A DNA stretch of 14,328 bases from an uncultured Eubacterium sp. (lineage in GTDB: Bacteria; Bacillota; Clostridia; Lachnospirales; Lachnospiraceae), in contig CAKRKO010000072.1 in assembly GCA_934358495.1 (NCBI GenBank), positions 1 through 14,328 of the forward strand, in the 5' to 3' direction. Below the pieces are notes generated by a model. That model saw only the letters and a list, made by a program, of their open reading frames with translations. It searched no databases and was not told the DNA's origin. Shown piece after piece: positions 6,388 through 13,284 of the stretch. A program made the position numbers and the translations under genes. Each line of letters starts with the position of its first letter. The first letter of the stretch is position 1.

Positions 6388-7648
6388 AATTTTTTTCTTT
6401 TTCAGGAAGCCGTACATAAATCTTTTCGATTCGATGCTTATTCTTCGTGCGCACCTGCAGGAAAATACCATCCGGTGTCGTAATAGATTCTCGGATCTTT
6501 GGCAGATGGTCTAACAGACCAATCATATAACCGCCGATGGAATCGTAATCATCGGATTCCAGATGAAGGTTCAGCGCATCACTGAAATCTTCCAGATTCA
6601 TGGAACCTTCCACCAGATATTCATGCTCCGAGATCTTCTGGATCGGATCTTCTTCATCGTAGTCGTATTCATCGCGGATTTCTCCGACGATTTCTTCAAT
6701 CAGATCTTCCAGTGTCAGCAGACCGGCGGTCGTACCGTATTCATCCAGCACGATGGCAATGTTGATGGATGAATTTCGCATTTCCACCAACAGATCTGCG
6801 GTGTGTTTGTGTTCGTAAGTAAAGTAGGGTTCCCTCATCAGCTCCCGCACAGAAAAATGTTCACGGTCACAGAGGAGCAGATCTTTGATATTTAAAATAC
6901 CGATGACATCGTCTGTGGTTTCTTCGTAAACCGGAAGTCGTGTAAAACGGTCTTCCCGGAAAATATCCAGAATCTCATCATAGGTGTTATCCACATGTGC
7001 AAAGGTCATATCGATACGTGGCACCATGACTTCCTTTGCAAGGGCATCACCAAAATCAAACACGTTGTTGATCATTTCTTTTTCTTCAGACTCAATAACG
7101 CCGGATTCATGACTGACATCAACGATGGTACGCAGTTCACTCTCTGTCATGGCCTGTTTTCCTTCGGAAGCCTTGACACCAAGGAGTCGGAGTACAAGCA
7201 TGGACAGATGATTGATGAGGAAAATAACCGGAGTCAGTATTTTCATCAGAAGCCAGATGACGTTACAAAACCGCAGAGAAATTTTTTCAGCCCGCAGTGT
7301 AGCCATGGTTTTTGGAGAAATCTCACCGAAGATCAGGATCAGTACAGTCAGGATTCCGGTAGCAATTCCGGCACCGGCATTGCCAAAAATATGAATGGCA
7401 AGGGCGGTAGCCAGAGAAGAAGCGGTCAGGTTGACCACATTATTGCCAATCAGGATTGCACTGAGCATTTTTGCAGAATCATCTGTGATTTTCAGTACCT
7501 TTGCAGCACGTTTGTTTCCTTCCTCAGCCAGTGAGCGCATGCGAATGCGGTTTACGGTGGTCAGCGCTGTTTCCGATGAGGAAAAGAAAGCTGACAGAGC
7601 CAATAGAATGACCAGTATGATTAATTGTATTGCGGAACTTATGTCCAA
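6386..7648 (-). CDS. CorC/HlyC-family membrane protein (DUF21, paired CBS, CorC_HlyC)
   Basis: A 420-residue inner-membrane protein of the CorB/CorC-CNNM type. Members are tied to magnesium/cobalt homeostasis; the older name 'hemolysin' is misleading. The N-terminal DUF21 membrane domain (about 1-155) holds FFSSSETALT near 20-29 and FGEISPKTMA near 107-114. A linker with MTESELRTIVD leads to two CBS domains (about 205-325), seen as MVPRIDM, FTRLPVYEE, IGILNIKDLL, and DEYGTTAGLLTLEDL followed by EEIVGEI. CBS pairs commonly bind adenine nucleotides. The C-terminal CorC_HlyC domain (about 340-415) includes LVEGSMNLEDF and YDSIGGYMIG. The start is TTG at 7648-7646, supported by GAGGTGA seven bases upstream on this strand. 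It stands alone and runs against its neighbours. Confidence 0.88.
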   Translation of the reverse strand: MDISSAIQLIILVILLALSAFFSSSETALTTVNRIRMRSLAEEGNKRAAKVLKITDDSAKMLSAILIGNNVVNLTASSLATALAIHIFGNAGAGIATGILTVLILIFGEISPKTMATLRAEKISLRFCNVIWLLMKILTPVIFLINHLSMLVLRLLGVKASEGKQAMTESELRTIVDVSHESGVIESEEKEMINNVFDFGDALAKEVMVPRIDMTFAHVDNTYDEILDIFREDRFTRLPVYEETTDDVIGILNIKDLLLCDREHFSVRELMREPYFTYEHKHTADLLVEMRNSSINIAIVLDEYGTTAGLLTLEDLIEEIVGEIRDEYDYDEEDPIQKISEHEYLVEGSMNLEDFSDALNLHLESDDYDSIGGYMIGLLDHLPKIRESITTPDGIFLQVRTKNKHRIEKIYVRLPEKEKN

Positions 7649-7841
7649 AAATAATTCACCTCGCTAAATAAATGTGTTGTTTGTGGGCACAGCCTGTTAC
7701 AAAAATCTGTAAAACGCTGTAGATTACAATTTTATTCTTTATATTACAGGAAACGAGTAGGATTTTCAAGAGAATATTGTGTGAAAATCAGGTTCTATTC
7801 AACTAATTATCGGAATATATATCATATGGGAGGAAGAAAAA

Positions 7842-8216
7842 ATGGAAAGAACACAGGGAAATAACAAAATTGTAATGAAAGTATTGAGCACATTGCTGAT
7901 TATGTACATAGTAACGGGAGCATTATTATTTTTGCTGGCGTTTCTTCTTTATAAAATGGAGCTGACGGAAAACATCGTGACCATTGGAATCATGGTGATC
8001 TATGTCGTGTCAGGGCTGCTTGGTGGAATTATCATTGGAAAGAGAATGAAGAGCAGAAAATTTTTATGGGGAATTATGATGGGGGCAGCATATTTTCTGA
8101 TGTTGATGATTGGATCTGTACTTATGAACCGGGGACTCAACTCGGATGGATTGCATATGGCAATGACGCTGCTCATGTGCATGGGGGCTGGAATGATCGG
8201 CGGCATGGTGAGTTAG
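7842..8216 (+). CDS. Small membrane protein, TIGR04086/DUF3792 type
   Basis: 124 residues with four predicted membrane helices (about 15-37, 44-66, 74-95, 104-123), a short basic stretch KRMKSRK after the second, and glycine-rich ends (SGLLGGIIIGKR; GAGMIGGM). Composition, four-helix layout and position just upstream of a SCIFF peptide gene match the TIGR04086 family as I remember it; I could not run the profile. Its function is not known. A membrane role in handling the SCIFF product or in the neighbouring Sec system is only inferred from conserved gene order. GGGAGGA at 7828-7834 supports the start. In many clostridia yajC would be immediately upstream; here the upstream gene is on the other strand instead. 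Confidence 0.75.
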   Translation: MERTQGNNKIVMKVLSTLLIMYIVTGALLFLLAFLLYKMELTENIVTIGIMVIYVVSGLLGGIIIGKRMKSRKFLWGIMMGAAYFLMLMIGSVLMNRGLNSDGLHMAMTLLMCMGAGMIGGMVS

Positions 8217-8242
8217 GGAACAGAAATCCAGTTCATACGCGC

Positions 8243-8302
8243 CATTCGCAAAGCGACTGCGTTCATGAGCAAGTAGCGAAAGCGGATTGCGAATGTCCGC
8301 TT
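8243..8302 (+). repeat. Palindromic intergenic structure upstream of scfA
   Basis: CATTCGCAA (8243-8251) pairs perfectly with TTGCGAATG (8287-8295). A competing perfect stem joins AAGCGGA (8280-8286) to TCCGCTT (8296-8302), using the 3' arm of the first stem as its loop. TCGC-AAA-GCGA (8246-8256) is a further small hairpin inside. There is no T-tract behind it, so it is not a simple terminator. It may be a dispersed palindromic repeat or an RNA with alternative folds; the sequence alone does not decide. Confidence 0.5.
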
Positions 8303-8304
8303 TA

Positions 8305-8346
8305 CCCTGTTTCAAGAAGATGTCCCGTAAAGATGAGTGAACAGGG
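8305..8346 (+). other. Long-loop hairpin before the scfA promoter
   Basis: CCCTGTT (8305-8311) pairs with AACAGGG (8340-8346), extendable by a T-G pair. The A-rich stretch that follows (8352-8358) lacks Ts, so it is not a plus-strand terminator. It sits about 35 bp upstream of the predicted scfA -10. It could be an operator-like or processing element, or chance. Confidence 0.3.
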
Positions 8347-8381
8347 AAGATAAAAAAATACTTTCTTTATAGTGGAAAATA

Positions 8382-8390
8382 TGGTATACT
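8382..8390 (+). promoter_or_regulatory. Extended -10 promoter of scfA
   Basis: TGGTATACT carries both the TGn extension and a near-consensus -10 (TATACT). The -35 region is T-rich without a good hexamer, as is common with extended -10 promoters. The start would lie near 8397, giving a leader of about 30 nt containing the AAAGGAG ribosome site. This would let scfA be transcribed separately from the membrane protein gene upstream. Confidence 0.55.
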
Positions 8391-8425
8391 TCTGACATAT
8401 GTAAGAAGAAAGGAGATTTCGGAAG

Positions 8426-8566
8426 ATGAAACACGTAAAAACATTAAATACAAAAAGATTACAGAACACAGTAAAAAAAGGCGGATGTGGTGAGTGCCAG
8501 ACATCATGCCAGTCTGCTTGCAAAACTTCCTGTACAGTAGGAAACCAGAGCTGCGAGCACAAATAA
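8426..8566 (+). CDS. scfA: SCIFF ranthipeptide precursor (six cysteines in 45 residues)
   Basis: A 46-residue peptide starting MKHVKTLNTKRLQNTVKKGG, with all six cysteines in its second half: Cys21, 24, 28, 32, 36 and 43. This matches the SCIFF (TIGR03973) pattern of a basic leader followed by a Cys-rich core. Cys32 and Thr37 stand at the positions I recall as thioether-linked in the Clostridium thermocellum homologue CteA, so the same Cys-to-Thr bridge is expected here. The ORF is easily missed because of its length. Support comes from AAAGGAG at 8409-8415 and the maturase gene 172 nt downstream. It is a modified-peptide precursor, not a metallothionein, judged by that neighbour. Whether it is cleaved or exported cannot be seen. 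Confidence 0.93.
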   Translation: MKHVKTLNTKRLQNTVKKGGCGECQTSCQSACKTSCTVGNQSCEHK

Positions 8567-8592
8567 GAAGAATAAGTAAATGATACACAAAG

Positions 8593-8616
8593 GGCCGTAT
8601 GCTAAGGCATGCGGTC
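8593..8616 (+). other. Hairpin after scfA, possible partial terminator or mRNA stabiliser
   Basis: Ten pairs (8593-8602 with 8607-8616, including two G-T pairs) close on a TAAG tetraloop 27 nt after the scfA stop. Only a short T run follows (ATTTGCACGTTT), so termination would be incomplete. Such an element would favour scfA over scfB expression; this is inferred from structure and position. Confidence 0.45.
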
Positions 8617-8638
8617 ATTTGCACGTTTAAAGGAAAAT

Positions 8639-8669
8639 CCCAATTTACAAAAAGTGGGAGTTTCCACTT
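8639..8669 (+). other. Alternative hairpins in the scfA-scfB gap
   Basis: CCCAATTT (8639-8646) can pair with AAAGTGGG (8651-8658) with one mismatch. The latter arm can instead form AAGTGG/CCACTT (8652-8657 with 8664-8669). The two folds exclude each other. The segment AAGTGGGAGT (8652-8661) recurs in the last intergenic region of the window. Purpose unknown. Confidence 0.35.
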
Positions 8670-8738
8670 AGACTTAAGAAGAAAACAGCAGCTATTTGCG
8701 CTGATTTTAATATAGAAATAGAAAGAGAGGAACTACAT

Positions 8739-10106
8739 TTGGTTCACCAGTATAAAAATAATGGTTATAACATTGTTCTTGATGTAAACAGTGGTGCGAT
8801 CCATGTGGTAGATGAGGTCTCCTATGATGTGATCGCTCTGTACGAAGATCATACACCTGAGGAGATTGTGGCAGAGCTGTCCGCAAAATACAGTGAGGCA
8901 GACGTAAAAGAAGCCTGTGAGGAGATCGCTTCCCTGAAAGAGGCTGGAGAGCTGTTTACAAAAGACGAATACGAAAATTATATTATGGACTTTAAGAAAC
9001 GTCCGACAGTCGTAAAGGCACTTTGCCTGCATATTGCACACGACTGCAACCTTGCCTGTCGCTATTGTTTTGCAGAAGAAGGCGAATATCATGGTCACAG
9101 AGAATTGATGACTTATGAAGTAGGAAAGAAAGCACTGGATTTCCTGATTGAAAACTCCGGAAGCCGTCGCAATCTGGAAGTGGATTTCTTCGGTGGCGAG
9201 CCTCTGATGAACTGGCAGGTTGTCAAAGATCTGGTAAAATACGGCAGAGAGCAGGAGAAGCTGCATGACAAGAAATTCCGTTTTACGCTGACAACAAACG
9301 GTGTTTTACTTAACGATGAAGTAATGGAATTTGCAAACAAAGAGATGGGGAACGTCGTACTGAGTATCGATGGACGAAAAGAAGTACATGATCATATGAG
9401 ACCGTTCCGCAATGGAAAAGGAAGTTACGATATGATCGTGCCGAAATTCCAGCAGTTTGCAGAAAGCCGTAATCAGGACAAGTATTATGTCCGTGGAACT
9501 TTCACTCATTACAATCTGGATTTTGCCGATGATGTCCTTCATCTGGCAGATCTTGGTTTCAAGCAGATTTCCGTTGAACCGGTAGTGGCAGAGGATTCTG
9601 AGGAATATGCACTGCGTGAAGAAGATTTACCGAAACTGTTTGCGGAATATGACAAACTTGCCGCTGAAATGGTAGAAAGAAAAAAAGCCGGAAAGGATTT
9701 CAATTTCTTCCATTTTATGATAGATTTAGAGGGTGGTCCATGTGTGGCAAAGAGATTATCCGGATGTGGTTCAGGTACCGAGTATCTGGCTGTTACTCCA
9801 TGGGGTGATTTCTATCCGTGCCATCAGTTTGTAGGAAACGAAGAATTTCTCATGGGAAATGTATGGGACGGTGTGAAACGTACCGACATCCAGGATGAAT
9901 TCAAATGCTGCAATGTTTATGCAAAAGAAAAATGCAGAAATTGTTTTGCAAAATTCTACTGCAGCGGCGGATGTGCAGCAAACTCCTATCATTTTCATGG
10001 ACATATCAATGATGCATATGATATTGGCTGTGAGCTTCAGAAAAAGCGTATTGAATGTGCAATCATGATCAAAGCGGCAGAAGCTGAGATGGAGGTAGAA
10101 GGATGA
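8739..10106 (+). CDS. scfB: SCIFF maturase: radical SAM/SPASM thioether-forming enzyme
   Basis: Installs a thioether bridge between a cysteine and a threonine of the SCIFF peptide by radical chemistry (ranthipeptide formation; homologue CteB in C. thermocellum). In the 455 residues: an N-terminal peptide-binding (RRE/PqqD-like) region, about 1-85; the radical SAM cluster motif CX3CX2C at Cys103, 107 and 110; GGEP at 152-155 for SAM binding; and a C-terminal SPASM region rich in Cys (335, 343, 361, 390, 391, 399, 402, 408, 412, 431, 440) with GDFYPC and CRNCFAKFYCSGGC, which should hold two auxiliary 4Fe-4S clusters. The TTG start at 8739 is backed by GAGAGG eight bases upstream and no better ATG is near. 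Its stop overlaps the secDF start (ATGA). Confidence 0.95.
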   Translation: MVHQYKNNGYNIVLDVNSGAIHVVDEVSYDVIALYEDHTPEEIVAELSAKYSEADVKEACEEIASLKEAGELFTKDEYENYIMDFKKRPTVVKALCLHIAHDCNLACRYCFAEEGEYHGHRELMTYEVGKKALDFLIENSGSRRNLEVDFFGGEPLMNWQVVKDLVKYGREQEKLHDKKFRFTLTTNGVLLNDEVMEFANKEMGNVVLSIDGRKEVHDHMRPFRNGKGSYDMIVPKFQQFAESRNQDKYYVRGTFTHYNLDFADDVLHLADLGFKQISVEPVVAEDSEEYALREEDLPKLFAEYDKLAAEMVERKKAGKDFNFFHFMIDLEGGPCVAKRLSGCGSGTEYLAVTPWGDFYPCHQFVGNEEFLMGNVWDGVKRTDIQDEFKCCNVYAKEKCRNCFAKFYCSGGCAANSYHFHGHINDAYDIGCELQKKRIECAIMIKAAEAEMEVEG

Positions 10107-12259
10107 AGAAAAAAAAGGGAGTCGTAGTCTTTCTGGTAATGATCATTGTGATGTTACTGCTTGGCTATTATTCTTATGGTATTGTAAAGGGTACCGCAGC
10201 AAAGGACAATGAGAAAGGTGTAAAACTTGGTCTGGATCTTGCCGGTGGTGTCAGCATTACATACCAGGTGAAAGGCGATGCGACACCGTCTGCAGAGGAT
10301 ATGAGTGATACGGTATATAAACTGCAGAAGCGTGTCGAGACTTACAGTACAGAGGCAGAGGTTTATCAGGTAGGTGATAACCGTATCTCCGTAGAGATTC
10401 CGGGTGTATCGGATGCCAATGCCATTCTGGAAGAACTTGGAACACCGGGTACTCTTGAGTTTAAGACAACAGAGGGTGAGACATTTATGACTGGTGAGAT
10501 GGTAGCTGATGCACAGGCTGCCACAGATACAAGCGGAAAAAGTTCCAGCAAATATGTGGTTCAGTTAAAACTGACCAGCGAGGGAGCTGAGATTTTTTCT
10601 GAAAAAACAGGTGAGTATCTGAACAAAGTACTTCCAATTTACTATGATGGTGAGTGTATCAGTTATCCGAAGGTAGAGAGCCAGATCACAAATGGTGAGG
10701 CTGTCATCAGCGGTATGAAGAGCTACGAAGATGCAGAAGCACTTGCTTCCCAGATCCGAAGCGGTGCACTGAAACTGGAGTTGGAAGAGTTACAGTCTGA
10801 GGTCGTTGGAGCAAAACTTGGTTCCCAGGCCATCAAAACAAGTATTATTGCAGCAATCATCGGTATTCTGATCATTATTGCATTTATGCTGATCGCATAC
10901 CGTATTCCGGGACTGGCAGCATCTATTGCACTGCTGATCTATACAGGTATCATACTTGCAATTTTACATTTATATCACATTACACTGACCTTACCGGGTA
11001 TCGCAGGTATTATCCTGTCTATTGGTATGGCGGTGGATGCCAACGTCATTATTTTTGCACGTATCCGTGAGGAGATAGCGGCCGGACATTCAGTGGCTCA
11101 GTCTATTGACACTGGATTTAAAAAAGCATTTTCCGCGATCTTTGATGGAAATATCACCACATTGATCGCAGCAGCAGTACTTGGACTGCGTGGTTCAGGT
11201 ACCGTAAAAGGTTTTGCAGCTACATTAGCTATCGGTATCATATTCTCTATGTTTACTGCACTGGTAATTTCCAGATGGCTGGTAAAAGCACTTTACGGAC
11301 TTGGATTCCAGGATAAGAAATTCTATGGTGAGAAGAAAGAGGGCAAGAGTGTCAACTTCCTTGGAAAACGTGGAATATTTTTCGGGGTTTCTCTGGCAGT
11401 GATCGTAGCAGGATTTGTCGGCATGGGTGCACACAAAGCAGGTGATGGACAGGTATTGAACTTCAGTATGGAGTTTAAGGGAGGTACCGCTACAACAGTT
11501 GCATTCGACAAAGATTATACCATCGAGGAAATCGATGATCAGATTGTTCCTTATGTAGAAAAAGTAACCGGTGACGCAAACGTACAGACACAGAAAGTGG
11601 CAGACAGTAATTCTATCATCATCAAGACAAGAACACTGGATCTGGATGAGCGTGAACAACTGGCAACCGCAATGGAAGACAACTTTGGCGTTCAGGAAAG
11701 CGATATTACATCTACAAATATCAGCTCAACGATCAGTAACGAGATGAGAAGTGATGCGGTTGTAGCTGTGATCATAGCAACAATCTGTATGCTGATCTAT
11801 ATCTGGTTCCGGTTTAAAGATATCCGTTTTGCAAGCAGTGCGGTTATCGCTCTGGTGCATGATGTACTCGTTGTACTTGCATTTTATGCATTATCCCAGA
11901 CATCTGTGGGCAGTACATTTATTGCCTGCATGCTGACTCTGGTAGGTTATTCCATCAATGCGACCATCGTTATCTTTGACCGTATCCGTGAGAATCTGGC
12001 TCTGGAGAGCGGACGCAGAGATACAGACCTGAAAGAAGTTGTAAACAAGAGTATCACACAGACATTGTCACGAAGCATTAATACTTCCCTGACAACCTTT
12101 ATCATGGTATTTATGCTGTTTATTCTCGGTGTATCTTCCATCCGTGAATTTGCAGGACCACTGATGGTAGGCGTTATCTGTGGTGGATATTCTTCCGTAT
12201 GCATTACAGGTGCACTGTGGTACGTATTTAAGACAAAATTTTCAAAGAAGAAAAAATAA
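10103..12259 (+). CDS. secDF: Fused protein-export protein SecDF
   Basis: Proton-driven accessory of the SecYEG translocon that helps pull exported proteins across the membrane. The 718-residue product is a SecD-SecF fusion. First half: membrane helix at about 5-27, the SecD signature GLDLAGG at 43-49, an extracellular P1 domain (about 55-235), and a cluster of five helices (about 250-400) with GIAGIILSIGMAVDANVIIFARIREE. Second half: a helix near 425-445, the SecF signature FSMEFKGGT at 454-462, the P4 domain (about 465-550), and helices to 715 containing TLVGYSINATIVIFDRIREN. No frameshift is visible. It starts inside the scfB stop (4-nt overlap) with GGAGG at 10090-10094, so translation is coupled to the SCIFF maturase. 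Confidence 0.95.
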   Translation: MKKKKGVVVFLVMIIVMLLLGYYSYGIVKGTAAKDNEKGVKLGLDLAGGVSITYQVKGDATPSAEDMSDTVYKLQKRVETYSTEAEVYQVGDNRISVEIPGVSDANAILEELGTPGTLEFKTTEGETFMTGEMVADAQAATDTSGKSSSKYVVQLKLTSEGAEIFSEKTGEYLNKVLPIYYDGECISYPKVESQITNGEAVISGMKSYEDAEALASQIRSGALKLELEELQSEVVGAKLGSQAIKTSIIAAIIGILIIIAFMLIAYRIPGLAASIALLIYTGIILAILHLYHITLTLPGIAGIILSIGMAVDANVIIFARIREEIAAGHSVAQSIDTGFKKAFSAIFDGNITTLIAAAVLGLRGSGTVKGFAATLAIGIIFSMFTALVISRWLVKALYGLGFQDKKFYGEKKEGKSVNFLGKRGIFFGVSLAVIVAGFVGMGAHKAGDGQVLNFSMEFKGGTATTVAFDKDYTIEEIDDQIVPYVEKVTGDANVQTQKVADSNSIIIKTRTLDLDEREQLATAMEDNFGVQESDITSTNISSTISNEMRSDAVVAVIIATICMLIYIWFRFKDIRFASSAVIALVHDVLVVLAFYALSQTSVGSTFIACMLTLVGYSINATIVIFDRIRENLALESGRRDTDLKEVVNKSITQTLSRSINTSLTTFIMVFMLFILGVSSIREFAGPLMVGVICGGYSSVCITGALWYVFKTKFSKKKK

Positions 12260-12312
12260 AAGAATCTTAAGAGTACGTTATTAGCTTTTATGGCAGTATC
12301 ATAATAGAATCT

Positions 12313-12356
12313 AAAAAAAGACAGTAGTTGTAGAGATGCAGCTGCTGTCTTTTTTT
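12313..12356 (+). terminator. Terminator of the scf-secDF operon
   Basis: A7-GACAGTAGT (12313-12328) pairs over 16 positions, two of them G-T, with GCTGCTGTC-T7 (12341-12356). The T-tract gives a standard Rho-independent terminator 53 bases after the secDF stop. The A-rich left arm may let it act on the other strand too. Confidence 0.88.
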
Positions 12357-12400
12357 ATGCAAATTTGACAAGTTTATATAGAAAAAAAACAAAAATCTGA

Positions 12401-12419
12401 TGTAACCATGAAAGTTACA
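12401..12419. promoter_or_regulatory. Inverted repeat TGTAAC-N7-GTTACA, possible operator
   Basis: A perfect 6-bp dyad with a 7-base spacer lies in the 324-nt gene-free stretch between secDF and the osmolyte transporter genes, about 75 bp upstream of the best promoter candidate. Its form suits binding of a dimeric regulator. Six-base arms can occur by chance, and I do not recognise the regulator. Confidence 0.3.
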
Positions 12420-12494
12420 AAAAATCCTAGTAATTTACTCTAAAATGATGTATGATAGATTTCGGTTGATAGAATTTCGTAAGTTAATACTATC

Positions 12495-12523
12495 TTGCAG
12501 GATATTTATTTTTTTGCTAATAT
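12495..12523 (+). promoter_or_regulatory. Promoter candidate for the osmolyte ABC genes
   Basis: TTGCAG (12495-12500) and an extended -10, TGCTAATAT (12515-12523), have a 17-bp spacer. A second, overlapping possibility just upstream is TTGATA (12466-12471) with TACTAT (12488-12493), spacer 16. Either gives a leader without evident structure before the ATG at 12584. The rest of the 12357-12556 stretch is AT-rich with no ORF. Confidence 0.45.
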
Positions 12524-12583
12524 AGGAAAGATTAGTGTGATAACATTTACTTATTTATGCTCAAGTCGAACGGAGGAATTGGT

Positions 12584-13213
12584 ATGCAGGCGTATATGGA
12601 ATATTTTCAGACGCATGGACAGGAATATGTGCATATGATCTGGCAGCATTTGTACCTGAGCCTTCTGGCGGTCGGCATTGCTGCAGCTATCGGTATTCCA
12701 TGTGGAATCCTGTGTCTGCGTATGCCAAAGGTGAAAAAAATACTGACCACCGGCTTCGGTGCTTTGCGGATTATACCGAGCCTTGCGGTGCTTGTCATCC
12801 TGATCCCGATCATGGGAGTTGGTGTGAAACCGGCACTGACGGCGTTGGTAATCCTGGCAATTCCTCCAATCCTGATACAGACGACACTGGCGTTTTCACA
12901 GGTGCCGGATTTTATGCTGGAAGTGGCAGATGCCATGGGAATGGATCAAAAGAGAAAATTCCGTCAGGTGGAAGTACCGCTGGCAATACCCGGTATTATC
13001 AGTGGCATACGCATGGCAATGTCTGAAGTCATTGCAAGTGCGACACTGGCAGCGTATATAGGTGCAGGTGGTCTTGGAATTCTGATTTTTAATGGTATCA
13101 ATCTGCTGAAAACGGAATATCTGGTGATCGGTGGCGGAACCGTAGCCGTGATCACAATGCTTTGCAGCATGGTGCTTGGTGCTATTGAAAAAAAACTGAG
13201 CCATGCAGCTTAG
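12584..13213 (+). CDS. Osmolyte (glycine betaine/choline/carnitine-type) ABC transporter permease
   Basis: A 209-residue membrane component of an OpuC/OsmF/ProW-type importer. About six hydrophobic segments are visible, with the ABC-permease EAA loop from residue 113 (EVADAMGMDQKRKFRQVEVP, then IPGI) that contacts the ATPase, and ASATLAAYIGAGGLGILIF, typical of the OpuC permeases. I start it at ATG 12584, not at the ATG at 12557, because GGAGGA (12572-12577) sits 7 nt upstream of 12584 and would lie inside the longer reading. The protein is a plain permease, not fused to its binding domain. No ATP-binding subunit gene lies upstream; it must be beyond the window or elsewhere. Confidence 0.88.
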   Translation: MQAYMEYFQTHGQEYVHMIWQHLYLSLLAVGIAAAIGIPCGILCLRMPKVKKILTTGFGALRIIPSLAVLVILIPIMGVGVKPALTALVILAIPPILIQTTLAFSQVPDFMLEVADAMGMDQKRKFRQVEVPLAIPGIISGIRMAMSEVIASATLAAYIGAGGLGILIFNGINLLKTEYLVIGGGTVAVITMLCSMVLGAIEKKLSHAA

Positions 13214-13284
13214 CAGATATGCGATAATTAGATTTTTGCAATATAGAAAAATTGAATGAAAAGAGAAATACAGGAGGAAAAGTG

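Noticed and set aside
6995..7534. 179-residue open frame on the plus strand
   Set aside because: Antisense to the CorC-type gene; its composition is low quality and it has no recognisable motif or ribosome site.
8302..8562. 86-residue minus-strand frame across scfA
   Set aside because: A Cys/Phe-rich shadow of the SCIFF gene and its promoter; the plus-strand peptide has an RBS, promoter and family pattern.
11225..11659. 144-residue minus-strand frame inside secDF
   Set aside because: Antisense to intact SecDF coding sequence and no family features.
12557..12583. Upstream ATG as the start of the ABC permease
   Set aside because: The strong GGAGGA ribosome site falls inside this extension and is placed correctly for the ATG at 12584.
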